Made by a program: the position numbers and the translations under genes. Below the pieces are notes generated by a model. That model searched no databases. It worked only from the letters and a program-made list of their open reading frames with translations, and was not told the DNA's origin. Shown piece after piece: positions 14,867-23,288 of a DNA stretch of 37,770 nt (positions within the stretch are counted from its first letter, which is position 1; every line of letters starts with the position of its first letter). This stretch comes from Bacteroidota bacterium (GTDB taxonomy: Bacteria; Bacteroidota; Bacteroidia; Bacteroidales; PUMT01), in NCBI GenBank assembly GCA_003551495.1, contig PUMT01000149.1, positions 1-37,770 of the forward strand. The letters run 5' to 3'.

Positions 14867-16411
14867 TTAAAACGGAGGAATACCGTGTTTCTTATTAGGC
14901 AGGAAAACCGATTTGCTTCCTGAAACATCAATAGCATGCAGAATAAGCTTTCGTGTTTCTTCGGGTTCTATCACCGAGTCAACGTAACCCCTTGCTGCTG
15001 CAACATAGGGATTTGCAAATTTTTCCTTGTACTCCTTCACTTTTTGTTTTCTCATCTTATCCGGATCATCGGCTTCCATAATATCCTTGCGGAAAATAAT
15101 ATTTGCCGCTCCTTCCGGTCCCATTACAGCAATCTCTGCCGTTGGCCATGCAAAAACAAAATCGGCCCTTAAATGCCTTGAAGCCATGGCAATATAACCA
15201 CCACCATATGCTTTCCTGAGAATAACAGTGATCTTTGCGACAGTTGCTTCACTATATGCATACAGAACCTTGGCTCCGTGCCTTATAACACCCATGTGTT
15301 CCTGATCAACTCCAGGCAGGTATCCGGGCAGATCAACAAGAGTTATAATGGGTATATTGAATGCATCACAGAACCTGATAAACCTGGCAGCCTTGTCAGA
15401 AGAATCTACATCAAGCACTCCTGCCAGGACCAGGGGCTGGTTTGCCACAAATCCGATTGTCTCCCCGTTCATTCTGCCGAAACCAATAACTATATTGGCC
15501 GCCCAAAACTCCTGGATCTCGAAAAAGTCCGAATCGTCAACAATCCCCTTTATAACGTCCCTGACATCATAAGGCTGGCGGGGATCGCCCGGCACTATTT
15601 CAGATACCCTGTACTCCGATTTTGGCTCTTTAGGTTCAAAAGCCTTGGCCTTCCTGATATTGTTCCATGGAATAAAGGAAACCAGCTTTTTGATCTGCTC
15701 AAAACACTCGGCTTCGCTTTTGGCATAAAAATGTGCATTACCGGTTATTTCGCTGTGAACTTTTGCTCCACCAAGATCCTCCATTGATATTTCCTCACCG
15801 AGTACTGTCTTTATAACCTCGGGTCCTGTTATGAACATCTTGGAAATCTTGTCAACCACAAACACAAAGTCAGTCAGCGCAGGAGAATAAACCGCCCCCC
15901 CGGCACATGGTCCAAGAATAACGGATATCTGGGGGATCACACCCGAGGAAAGAGTGTTCCTGAAAAAGATCTCCCCATAACCCGCCAGGGAATTTACGCC
16001 TTCCTGAATACGTGCACCGCCGGAATCGTTAATCCCGATAAGAGGAACTTTCAGCTTCAAAGCATGGTCCATTATCTTGGTGATCTTGCGGGCATGCATC
16101 ATCCCCAAAGAACCGCCGGCCACGGTAAAATCCTGAGCGAAAATACAAACAGGAGCACCGTAGATAGTCCCGGTTCCTATTATAACACCATCACCATGAA
16201 GAATCTTCTTGTCCATATTAAAATCCCTGGCCTCATGCTCCACAAAAAGGTCGTATTCATGAAATGAATCAGGATCGAGAAGAGATACAATCCTTTCACG
16301 GGCTGTAAGTTTCCCCATGGCTGCCTGCTTCTCAATTGCTTTTTCTCCCCCTCCTTTCAATACCTCTTCCCTTTTCTTGTGCAGCTCAAGAATTTTTCGT
16401 TTTAATCCCAT
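14867..16411 (-). CDS. Acyl-CoA carboxylase carboxyltransferase subunit (propionyl-CoA carboxylase beta / methylmalonyl-CoA decarboxylase alpha type)
   Basis: Transfers the carboxyl group between biotin and an acyl-CoA, most likely propionyl-CoA/methylmalonyl-CoA. From the ATG at 16411 (514 residues, MGLKRKIL) it has the two crotonase-like carboxyltransferase domains. Seen are GKLTARERIVSLLD near the N-terminus, the oxyanion loop NDSGGARIQEG, GPCAGGAVYSPAL, and in the second half DLPGYLPGVDQE and MASRHLRADFVFAWP. A longer frame from TTG at 16417 is less likely. The next gene encodes the biotin carrier. Neither a biotin carboxylase (acetyl/propionyl-CoA carboxylase type) nor the membrane sodium pump subunit (decarboxylase type) is adjacent, so the direction of the reaction cannot be decided from the sequence. 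Confidence 0.93.
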   Translation of the reverse strand: MGLKRKILELHKKREEVLKGGGEKAIEKQAAMGKLTARERIVSLLDPDSFHEYDLFVEHEARDFNMDKKILHGDGVIIGTGTIYGAPVCIFAQDFTVAGGSLGMMHARKITKIMDHALKLKVPLIGINDSGGARIQEGVNSLAGYGEIFFRNTLSSGVIPQISVILGPCAGGAVYSPALTDFVFVVDKISKMFITGPEVIKTVLGEEISMEDLGGAKVHSEITGNAHFYAKSEAECFEQIKKLVSFIPWNNIRKAKAFEPKEPKSEYRVSEIVPGDPRQPYDVRDVIKGIVDDSDFFEIQEFWAANIVIGFGRMNGETIGFVANQPLVLAGVLDVDSSDKAARFIRFCDAFNIPIITLVDLPGYLPGVDQEHMGVIRHGAKVLYAYSEATVAKITVILRKAYGGGYIAMASRHLRADFVFAWPTAEIAVMGPEGAANIIFRKDIMEADDPDKMRKQKVKEYKEKFANPYVAAARGYVDSVIEPEETRKLILHAIDVSGSKSVFLPNKKHGIPPF

Positions 16412-16586
16412 AAACAAAACATTTTGTTAAAAAATAAGGTGCTTGATTGATAATTTGCTATTAAACTATTTACCGGTTTTAATTAATGCAACATTACGAA
16501 ATCAATTCTATTAAAAAAAATTTTATTTTTGATTAATTGGTCATGGCAATACTAACTAACTGATAAAGCGGCATAAGCATTCAGCC

Positions 16587-17684
16587 CTATTTGGGGGCAA
16601 GCCTGTAGAGCATATAACCCACAAAAGCATAAAGTATATTGGGTATCCATACTGCAACTAAGGGACTGAAGAGTCCGCTAATCGAAAACATCTCGGTAAA
16701 TCGCATGAACAATATATATGAAAAACTAAGCAATATGCCCAATCCAATATGGAAACCGGTTCCCTCACGGACTCTCCTTGATGACAGGGTCATACCTATT
16801 ATCGTAAGTATGTATGTTGAAAAAGGAAAAGCAAATCTGCTGTACCTTTCAATAAGGTAGAACTCTATATTTTCATCACCTCGCATCTTTTTTTCCTCAA
16901 TAAAATCTTTCAGTTGTGAAAGGCTCATTGCCTCCACAAACCTGTCGCGCATCCTGAAATCATCAGGGTGTAAAACAAGAGTTGTATCAAGCGTCCGTCC
17001 ATGTTCAATAGTTTCACCCATATCCCCTTCAAATTGCCTGATAAAATAGTTTCTAACCGTCCATTTCCCGGAAGTTGAATCCCAACGGGCATAATCAGAG
17101 ATAAGTTTGGATACCATGCGTCCATCCTCGAATTTCTCAATTGAAAAATTATACGCAATATCCGATGAGAAGCTGTAGCTTGAAAGGTAAACATATATAC
17201 CGGGGAGTATCTGCTTGTGTATATCCCTTTGTCCGAAACGTTGAGGTGTGCCCCTGAAATAGACTTCCTCAAACTCGAGGCGTTTTTGGTTTGCACCAGG
17301 CAGAACCTGGTCGGTCATAACAAAAGAAAAAAGGGCAATTACAGTTGCCGAGATCAGGTATGGCAGAAGCAGGCGGCGAAAGCTTACACCATTGCTCAGT
17401 ATTGCTATGATCTCCGAACTGTAAGCCATTTTGGAAGTAAAGTAGATCACAGCAATAAATGTGAACAGGGAGCTGAAAAGTATGGCAAAATAGGGGATAA
17501 AGTTCAGGTAATAGTCGAATATGATCTCGTTTACGGGGGCTTCGTTTTCAATGAACCTGTGGAGTCTTTCCGCAAAATCAAAAACAACCGCAATACTCAC
17601 TATAAGGATTATGGAGTAAAAATATGTTCCAAGAAATTTCCTGATAATGTACAGGTCAAGAATTTTCAGTCCCGGCTTGCTCAT
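16587..17684 (-). CDS. LptF/LptG (YjgP/YjgQ) family lipopolysaccharide export permease
   Basis: An inner-membrane subunit of the Lpt ABC machine that moves lipopolysaccharide to the outer membrane. The 365-residue protein has the family layout: three N-terminal membrane segments (YFYSIILIVSIAVVFDFAER and following), a large periplasmic beta-jellyroll about residues 115-265, then three more membrane segments ending in YAFVGYMLYRLAPK. I chose the ATG at 17684 because it overlaps the tgt stop as ATGA, a typical translational coupling; the longer frame from 17723 would intrude 43 bases into tgt. E. coli LptG has 360 residues, so length fits. LptF and LptG are hard to separate by eye; the single-copy tgt-linked gene in Bacteroidota is usually called LptG. 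Confidence 0.9.
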   Translation of the reverse strand: MSKPGLKILDLYIIRKFLGTYFYSIILIVSIAVVFDFAERLHRFIENEAPVNEIIFDYYLNFIPYFAILFSSLFTFIAVIYFTSKMAYSSEIIAILSNGVSFRRLLLPYLISATVIALFSFVMTDQVLPGANQKRLEFEEVYFRGTPQRFGQRDIHKQILPGIYVYLSSYSFSSDIAYNFSIEKFEDGRMVSKLISDYARWDSTSGKWTVRNYFIRQFEGDMGETIEHGRTLDTTLVLHPDDFRMRDRFVEAMSLSQLKDFIEEKKMRGDENIEFYLIERYSRFAFPFSTYILTIIGMTLSSRRVREGTGFHIGLGILLSFSYILFMRFTEMFSISGLFSPLVAVWIPNILYAFVGYMLYRLAPK

Positions 17685-18811
17685 AATCTGGTATTTAATT
17701 TTGGGATAATTGAGCTCTTCCACTTGCCGAACTCTCCCGATTCAATTTTTTCCCTGGCACTGTTAACAAGCCATATATAAAAACCAAGATTGTGTATGCT
17801 TGCAATAACGGCACCCAGGATCTCATTGGAAACGATTAAATGACGCAAGTATGACCTTGAATATTGTGTGCCAATAATTGTGGTTGCATCCGGATCAACC
17901 GGTGAAAAATCGTCCTTCCACTTACGGTTCTTTATGTTCATCACGCCCTGTAATGTGAAAACTGTGCCGTTCCGGCCGTTCCGAGTCGGCATCACACAGT
18001 CGAACATATCTACTCCCCTTTCAACGGCTTCCAGTATATTTACCGGAGTACCAACTCCCATAAGATAACGTGGCTTATGTTCAGGCAACACCTTATTGAC
18101 ATGCTCAATCATTTCATACATTATATCAGCAGGCTCTCCGACCGAAAGTCCGCCAATAGCAATACCAGGCGAATCAAACCCTGCGGCAAAATGAGCCGAT
18201 TCTGTTCGCAGGCCGGCATAGGTGCCTCCCTGCACAATCGGGAAGAAAACCTGATTTTCCGCATAGAGCGGAACTGTGTTATTGAATCGGTCCCATCCCC
18301 TTTTAAGCCACCTGTGGGTTAGTTCCATCGATTTTTTTGCATACCCGTAATCACAGGGATAGGGAGTACATTCATCGAATGCCATAATAATGTCAGCTCC
18401 GATTAATCGCTGGATATCAACTACATTTTCAGGGGTAAACATGTGTTTTGATCCGTCAATATGTGACCGGAAAACTGCGCCCTCTTCACTCAGCTTTATG
18501 TTATCAGCAAGAGAAAAAACCTGGTATCCCCCACTGTCGGTCAGGATTGGCTTCTGCCACCCGGTGAATCCATGAATTCCGCCTGCCTGGCGGATAATTT
18601 CAATCCCCGGCCTGAGGTAGAGATGATATGTATTAGCAAGGATGATACTTGCCTTTATACTGTTTTCAAGTTCGTGGAGACTGACACCTTTAACACTGCC
18701 GGCCGAGCCTACGGGCATAAAAACGGGAGTTTCAATAATACCCCTGCCGGTTTCAATAATACCTGACCTGGCATTTGTGTCTTTATCAAAAGATTTTACC
18801 CTGAAAAACAT
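17681..18811 (-). CDS. tgt: tRNA-guanine(34) transglycosylase (queuine tRNA-ribosyltransferase)
   Basis: Exchanges guanine-34 of GUN-anticodon tRNAs for preQ1 on the way to queuosine. The 376-residue TIM-barrel protein keeps the catalytic aspartates Asp92 (in LTDSGGYQVFSL) and Asp271 (in GVDMFDCVMPTRNGRNG). The canonical zinc site CxCxxC before YSRxYLRHL is missing: the equivalent positions are Ala309, Thr311 and Gly314, and only the later His340 (SIHNL) remains. I recall that Bacteroidota Tgt proteins often lack these cysteines, so this may be lineage-typical rather than damage. The start ATG at 18811 gives the normal N-terminus. A TAACTTTG -7-like box lies at the complement of 18839-18846. 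The stop overlaps the lptG start (ATGA). Confidence 0.95.
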   Translation of the reverse strand: MFFRVKSFDKDTNARSGIIETGRGIIETPVFMPVGSAGSVKGVSLHELENSIKASIILANTYHLYLRPGIEIIRQAGGIHGFTGWQKPILTDSGGYQVFSLADNIKLSEEGAVFRSHIDGSKHMFTPENVVDIQRLIGADIIMAFDECTPYPCDYGYAKKSMELTHRWLKRGWDRFNNTVPLYAENQVFFPIVQGGTYAGLRTESAHFAAGFDSPGIAIGGLSVGEPADIMYEMIEHVNKVLPEHKPRYLMGVGTPVNILEAVERGVDMFDCVMPTRNGRNGTVFTLQGVMNIKNRKWKDDFSPVDPDATTIIGTQYSRSYLRHLIVSNEILGAVIASIHNLGFYIWLVNSAREKIESGEFGKWKSSIIPKLNTRL

Positions 18812-18960
18812 CCGGACGGGTTTAAAAATTTAGATTCACAAAGTTATTTATAATATGCATTAAATTTACATACTTTAAACTTAACGGTTATAAATATGAG
18901 TGTTCCGGGGATCTGCCTTAAGTCTGTTACAAATAAATACTGCAGGTTAACAGAAAAAGA

Positions 18961-19019
18961 ATTCACAATGGTAAAAAAACAGTTCCGCCTCTGACTTTTG
19001 TATTTGATTTATTGTGAAT
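18961..19019. repeat. 9-base inverted repeat pair, 50 bases apart, around the glycosyltransferase promoter region
   Basis: ATTCACAAT (18961-18969) and ATTGTGAAT (19011-19019) are exact reverse complements, start to start 50 bases. The right copy lies between the putative -33 and -7 boxes of the downstream operon. They contain TCACA and TGTGA, which resemble Crp-type half-sites, but the spacing is not that of one Crp site. Confidence 0.45.
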
Positions 19020-19033
19020 GTTTCATAAACTTG
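19003..19033 (+). promoter_or_regulatory. Possible promoter of the glycosyltransferase-sigma factor-rsmG operon
   Basis: TTTG at 19003-19006 is followed after 19 bases by TAAACTTG (19026-19033), which differs from the TAnnTTTG consensus at one position. The ATG at 19058 would lie about 18 bases after a start site near 19040. Confidence 0.35.
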
Positions 19034-19057
19034 CGGCTTTTCCAATACATCTTTCAA

Positions 19058-20197
19058 ATGTTTTTATCAAACTACTTTCATTTAACTGTTCATGAGGCAA
19101 TTATTGTTTCAGTCCTTTTGGTATCATTCCTCGTTCAGCTTGTCTATTGGCTCGGAATTTATTCACGCATTATTCGCCGTCCTGCAGAAAATGAGGGAAA
19201 AGATGATATCCCCGTATCGGTAATTATTTGTGCAAGGAATGAAGCTGAAAATCTCCGGAAGCACCTTCCTGCAATCCTGGAGCAGGATCACACCAGCTAT
19301 GAAGTTGTAGTTGTTAACCATTGCTCTGAAGACGAAACTGAAGATATCCTCGAAAGTCTTAAGAAAAAATATTCACATCTGCGTTCAACACTCATACACA
19401 ATAACAGTAGTTCAGATCACGGCAAAAAGCTTGCCCTTACATTAGGCCTAAAAGCAGCAAAAAATGAATGGGTTTTACTTACCGACGCCGATTGCAGGCC
19501 AGCCTCCTGTAAATGGATCAGCGTTATGCAAAAACATTTCATCAATGAAAAAAGCATAGTGCTTGGTTATGGAAAATATGCGCAATCGCGAGGTTTTCTG
19601 AACAAAATTATCAGAATGGATACATTGTTCACCGGAATCCAGTATCTGTCTTTTGCAATGGCAGGATTCCCCTATATGGGCGTTGGACGTAACCTTGCTT
19701 ACAGGCGTTCACTTTTTTTCGGGAATAAAGGTTTTGCTTCACACCTTAAGCTAAAGTCTGGTGACGACGACCTGTTTGTCAACGAAACGGCTCAAAAAGC
19801 CAACACCACCGTTGAATACAGCCATCCTGCCCACACAATTTCAATTCCGTCCGCAACATGGGGCGAATGGATACAACAGAAAAAAAGGCACCTTACAACC
19901 GGTTTTTATTACAGAAAAAGGATCAAGTGGCTTCTGGGGGGTGAAATCTCAAGCCGCCTGCTTTTTTACATGTCCGTGATTTATATTGCAGCCGCATCGT
20001 CACTGCACTTTTTTGCTTTATTGCTGCTTCTTTTGAGGTTGTTAATACAATTGTTAATATTAAAATTTGGTGCCATTCGCTTAAATGAAAAAAAATTATT
20101 ATTAATTTCGCCTCTGTATGATATTTTTATCCCAATAATAAATATGACACTTTCTATAGCCAATTACTTTAGCTCAAGGAGAAATAAATGGAAATAA
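19058..20197 (+). CDS. Membrane-anchored family 2 glycosyltransferase
   Basis: An integral inner-membrane glycosyltransferase that probably transfers a sugar to a surface glycan or lipid. From the ATG at 19058 (379 residues) there is one N-terminal membrane segment (IIVSVLLVSFLVQLVYWLGI, about 15-34), then a GT2 catalytic domain. The domain has VSVIICARNEAENL, the DxD-type LLTDADCRP, the catalytic acid segment KSGDDDLFVNE and a QQKKRH segment in the place of the usual Q/RxxRW. Two or three C-terminal membrane helices follow, with a Leu-rich stretch (FFALLLLLLRLLIQLLI). A longer frame would need TTG at 18998 and would include the putative promoter. It overlaps the sigma-factor gene by 10 bases. 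The sugar and acceptor are unknown. Confidence 0.88.
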   Translation: MFLSNYFHLTVHEAIIVSVLLVSFLVQLVYWLGIYSRIIRRPAENEGKDDIPVSVIICARNEAENLRKHLPAILEQDHTSYEVVVVNHCSEDETEDILESLKKKYSHLRSTLIHNNSSSDHGKKLALTLGLKAAKNEWVLLTDADCRPASCKWISVMQKHFINEKSIVLGYGKYAQSRGFLNKIIRMDTLFTGIQYLSFAMAGFPYMGVGRNLAYRRSLFFGNKGFASHLKLKSGDDDLFVNETAQKANTTVEYSHPAHTISIPSATWGEWIQQKKRHLTTGFYYRKRIKWLLGGEISSRLLFYMSVIYIAAASSLHFFALLLLLLRLLIQLLILKFGAIRLNEKKLLLISPLYDIFIPIINMTLSIANYFSSRRNKWK

Positions 20198-20787
20198 ACG
20201 CCAACCTTTCAGAAAAAGCAAAACATGATTACCGGCTGGTACTGAAAGCTATTGAAGGTGACCAGAAATCCTATGCAGAATTGCTTGACAGATACAGGGA
20301 TGCTATTTACTTCATGCTGCTTAAAATGGTAAACAATGCCAATGATGCTGAGGACCTGACGATAGAGGCATTTGGAAAAGCTTTCAAGAATATTCATCAA
20401 TACACTCCCAATTTTGCTTTCAGTACCTGGCTTTTCAAGATCGCAACCAACAACTGTATCGATTTTATGAGAAAAAAGAAGGGTAATCCCGTTTCAGTTG
20501 ACCCCCCCGGGGAGGAATACGAAAACCCTTCCCAGTTCCTTCCATCAACAGACCTTGATCCTGAAGAAACAATGATAACCCAGCAGAAAGTAGAATTGAT
20601 GCGCACAGTTGTAACCAAATTGAAGCCCCGCTACAGGAATCTTATTGAACTGCGATATTTTAAAGAATACTCATACGAGGAAATTTCAACCGAACTCAAA
20701 CTCCCCATAGGCACTGTTAAAGCGCAGCTGTTCAGGGCAAGGGATCTGCTTTACAATATCCTCAAAAGCAGCGGGAAAACTCTCTGA
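20188..20787 (+). CDS. ECF-type RNA polymerase sigma factor (sigma-70 family)
   Basis: A 199-residue alternative sigma factor. Region 2 is at about 28-95 (YAELLDRYRDAIYFMLLKM, then NANDAEDLTIEAFGKAFKNI and FSTWLFKIATNNCIDFMRKK). A linker with the acidic STDLDPEE follows, and region 4 is at about 135-190 (LKPRYRNLIELRYFKEYSYEEIS, then LPIGTVKAQLFRARDLLYNIL). Its ATG lies inside the end of the glycosyltransferase gene, so the two are translationally coupled, and rsmG follows 10 bases after its stop. No anti-sigma factor gene adjoins it, unlike FecI/FecR pairs, so it is not a typical iron-transport ECF. Targets unknown. Confidence 0.93.
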   Translation: MEINANLSEKAKHDYRLVLKAIEGDQKSYAELLDRYRDAIYFMLLKMVNNANDAEDLTIEAFGKAFKNIHQYTPNFAFSTWLFKIATNNCIDFMRKKKGNPVSVDPPGEEYENPSQFLPSTDLDPEETMITQQKVELMRTVVTKLKPRYRNLIELRYFKEYSYEEISTELKLPIGTVKAQLFRARDLLYNILKSSGKTL

Positions 20788-20797
20788 CCCATTCTTC

Positions 20798-21424
20798 ATG
20801 CATCTTATCAAAAAATATTTTGACTTTCTCAGCCAAAAACAAATTGATCAGTTTAACAGGGCGGAAGAACTTTACAGGTACTGGAATAATAAGATAAATG
20901 TAATTTCGCGTAAAGATATTGAGAACATTCGTTTACACCATTTCCTCCACTCACTTGGAATTGCAAGGCTGGTGTTTTTCCGGAACGGGACCACTGTTCT
21001 TGATATAGGTACAGGCGGTGGATTCCCGGGAATACCACTGGCAATAGTTATGCCTGAAGCAAATTTTATCCTGGTTGACTCAATCCGCAAAAAAATTAAA
21101 GTGGTTAAGGAAATTGCCACTGAACTCGGTCTTGAAAATGTTACGGCTGTTCATTCAAGGGCTGAGGATCTTAAAGATCAATATGATTTCATTGTATGCC
21201 GGGCGGTTTGTAAATTCCCTGACTTTGTTAAGCTGACCTCAGGGATGATCAAAACTTCGGGCAAAAACAGAATACCCAACGGCATACTTTACCTTAAAGG
21301 TGGCGATATCCGTAACGAAACAGAGCCTTTCAGACAAAATATTACTGTGTATGAACTGTCCGCTTTTTTTGAGGAGGAGTTCTTTAAAACAAAGAAACTG
21401 GTTTACCTCCCTGCTGAGAGTTGA
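20798..21424 (+). CDS. rsmG: 16S rRNA (guanine-527-N7)-methyltransferase
   Basis: Methylates G527 of 16S rRNA with S-adenosylmethionine; loss in other bacteria gives low-level streptomycin resistance. The 208-residue Rossmann-fold protein has the SAM motif VLDIGTGGGFPGIPLA (67-82), INVISRKD in the N-terminal helical part (33-40), and DFIVCRAV near 130, equivalent to the SRA motif. Length is normal. It is the third gene of an apparent operon with the glycosyltransferase and the sigma factor. The rpmH promoter follows directly. Confidence 0.95.
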   Translation: MHLIKKYFDFLSQKQIDQFNRAEELYRYWNNKINVISRKDIENIRLHHFLHSLGIARLVFFRNGTTVLDIGTGGGFPGIPLAIVMPEANFILVDSIRKKIKVVKEIATELGLENVTAVHSRAEDLKDQYDFIVCRAVCKFPDFVKLTSGMIKTSGKNRIPNGILYLKGGDIRNETEPFRQNITVYELSAFFEEEFFKTKKLVYLPAES

Positions 21425-21443
21425 ATATATTCCAAAAATTGTT

Positions 21444-21474
21444 TTTGCAATATCTGCAAAAAACATTAGTTTTG
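21444..21474 (+). promoter_or_regulatory. Bacteroidota promoter of rpmH
   Basis: TTTG (21444-21447), 19 bases, then TAGTTTTG (21467-21474): an exact match to the -33/-7 pattern. The -7 box is 47 bases before the rpmH ATG. It lies just after the rsmG stop, so rpmH is probably transcribed on its own at high level. Confidence 0.7.
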
Positions 21475-21521
21475 CGGTCTGATTTTTTAAAACAAGTAAA
21501 ACCTAATATAACTTAATTATA

Positions 21522-21677
21522 ATGAAGCGGACATTTCAGCCATCAAACAGAAAAAGGAAAAACAAACACGGTTTCAGGGAAAGGATGTCAACTGTTTCTG
21601 GCCGCAAAGTCCTTGCCCAGAGAAGGGCAAAAGGGCGCAAAAAACTTAGTGTTTCTGACGAACCCAGGCACAAGTAA
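21522..21677 (+). CDS. rpmH: 50S ribosomal protein L34
   Basis: A 51-residue, very basic protein of the large ribosomal subunit. It begins [20 protein letters not shown] and continues with [20 protein letters not shown], the full L34 signature, followed by a short Bacteroidota tail [11 protein letters not shown]. In many bacteria rpmH sits near oriC with rnpA and yidC; here neither is present, and the gene is followed by convergent pepD after only three bases. A strong lineage-type promoter precedes it. Confidence 0.97.
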   Translation: MKRTFQPSNRKRKNKHGFRERMSTVSGRKVLAQRRAKGRKKLSVSDEPRHK

Positions 21678-21680
21678 CCC

Positions 21681-23135
21681 TTACTTTTCCGGAATGTTCT
21701 TAAGCGTTTCCAGCAGGTAGTTCCAGAACTTTTCAACCGATTCTATATGTACTTTTTCATCGGGTGAGTGAGGATTGATTATTTCGGGCCCGAATGAAAT
21801 CATATCAATATGCGGATAGATACCACCGAGCAAACCGCATTCAAGTCCTGCATGAACAGCTTTTATCTCGGGTAGCTTTCCGTACATTTCCCGGTAAACA
21901 TCCTTCATTATCCTGAGTATCTCAGAGTCCATGTTTGGTTTCCATCCCGGATAGGCTCCGGCAAATTCAACTTTTCCACCAGCCAGCCTGAAAACGGATT
22001 CAATCATATTTGCCAGATCGTCCTTTGCTGAATCGACCGAACTGCGCATAAGGCATTGCAGGGATATTTTGTCTCCCCCGGAGGTGATACTTGCAAGGTT
22101 GGTAGAGGTTTCCACCAGTCCGGGTATAGAATCGCTCATCCTGATAACACCATTGGGACATCCGTAAACCGAGAAAATAAGCCTTTCCTGTGTTGCTGAA
22201 TCAAAAAGTGAGCCGGGCAAACCGTTTTTTTCAAAGGTAAAGGCAAGATCAGGCTCTGTGTTGGAAAACTCTTTCCTGAAAACCGATTCATATTCGCGTA
22301 CCGATTTTTCAAAATCTTTTGCAACTGAAGAGGGTACTGCAACAACTGCTTCCGCTTCACGCGGGATGGCATTCCTCATTCCCCCGCCTTCAACAGAAGC
22401 TATCCGGATGCCGTATTCATCTGAAGCATACTTCAGGAAACGGAAAAGAATCTTGATCGAGTTTGCGCGTCCAAGGTGAATATCCATTCCCGAATGTCCT
22501 CCCTTGAGTCCGGACACTTTTAATTTAAAGGGCAGTACATTGTCGGGCACAGCCACCACACTGAGGGGTAAACTGATATTTGCATCCATCCCCCCTGCGC
22601 AACCCACATAAAGTTCACCGTCTTCTTCAGAATCAAGGTTTATAAGTATGTCCCCATCCAAAAGCCCCTCCTTTAAACCAAATGCTCCGGTCATCCCGGT
22701 CTCCTCATCTACTGTAAGCAATGCCTCAAGCTTTCCGTGAATTGCATCATCCGACTCCATTACTGCAAGAACTGCTGCAACGCCGATACCGTTATCGGCT
22801 CCCAGTGTTGTGCCTTTTGCAGTAACCCATTCCCCGTCAATGTATGCATTGATCGGATCTTTTTCAAAATCGTGTTTAACATCACTGTTCTTCTGGGGGA
22901 CCATATCCAAATGGCACTGAAGTATCACCCCTTTACGGTCTTCCATACCGGGGGTGGCAGGTTTTTTTAAAATCACATTGCCTGTTCCATCAACAATGGT
23001 TTCAAATCCATGCTCTTTTCCGAAGTTTTTCACATACTCCACGGCAAGCTGCTCTTTTTTTGAGGGCCTTGGTATTTGGGTAAGTTCATGGAAATATCTC
23101 CATAATGAACGGGGTTGCAGATCTTTTATATCCAT
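21681..23135 (-). CDS. pepD: Aminoacyl-histidine dipeptidase (peptidase D, M20C)
   Basis: A zinc dipeptidase that hydrolyses Xaa-His and other dipeptides in the cytoplasm. The 484-residue protein has every expected M20 residue: His75 and Asp77 (in QCHLDMVPQ), the bridging Asp114 (LGADNGIGVA), the catalytic Glu144-Glu145 (TVDEETG), Asp168 (NLDSEEDGEL) and the C-terminal ligand His456 (PHSPDEKVH). The lid domain lies between about 185 and 375. Length equals E. coli PepD (485). It converges with rpmH and diverges from the AbgT transporter gene. The shared 218-base region contains a TTCCGG-CAAT-CCGGAA inverted repeat (23181-23196). I found no TAnnTTTG box for it. Confidence 0.96.
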   Translation of the reverse strand: MDIKDLQPRSLWRYFHELTQIPRPSKKEQLAVEYVKNFGKEHGFETIVDGTGNVILKKPATPGMEDRKGVILQCHLDMVPQKNSDVKHDFEKDPINAYIDGEWVTAKGTTLGADNGIGVAAVLAVMESDDAIHGKLEALLTVDEETGMTGAFGLKEGLLDGDILINLDSEEDGELYVGCAGGMDANISLPLSVVAVPDNVLPFKLKVSGLKGGHSGMDIHLGRANSIKILFRFLKYASDEYGIRIASVEGGGMRNAIPREAEAVVAVPSSVAKDFEKSVREYESVFRKEFSNTEPDLAFTFEKNGLPGSLFDSATQERLIFSVYGCPNGVIRMSDSIPGLVETSTNLASITSGGDKISLQCLMRSSVDSAKDDLANMIESVFRLAGGKVEFAGAYPGWKPNMDSEILRIMKDVYREMYGKLPEIKAVHAGLECGLLGGIYPHIDMISFGPEIINPHSPDEKVHIESVEKFWNYLLETLKNIPEK

Positions 23136-23180
23136 TTTATCCTCCCTGATTTTTTAAGAAAGTTGTTTAACTACAGTTTA

Positions 23181-23196
23181 TTCCGGCAATCCGGAA
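23181..23196. repeat. Short inverted repeat between pepD and the AbgT gene
   Basis: TTCCGG-CAAT-CCGGAA, a perfect 6-bp stem with a 4-base loop. The flanking CAGT/ACTG extends the pairing with a small bulge. It could be an operator or a hairpin in the pepD leader; nothing decides this. Confidence 0.5.
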
Positions 23197-23288
23197 ACTG
23201 ATCAAGCCTAGAATGTATTAATTCATTTGGATTTAGAATTCATTTTGTTATTATTGCTTTATTTTTTATAAATGGGAAAATGTAAATT

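Noticed and set aside
15278-15787. A 169-codon plus-strand open frame within the carboxyltransferase gene
   Set aside because: Antisense shadow of a strongly conserved gene; no motif of its own.
17685-17723. Longer start for the LptG-type gene
   Set aside because: It would overlap tgt by 43 bases; the ATGA overlap at 17681-17684 gives the normal family N-terminus.
20188-20787. A FecI-like iron-transport sigma factor
   Set aside because: No FecR-type anti-sigma or TonB-dependent receptor gene is adjacent.
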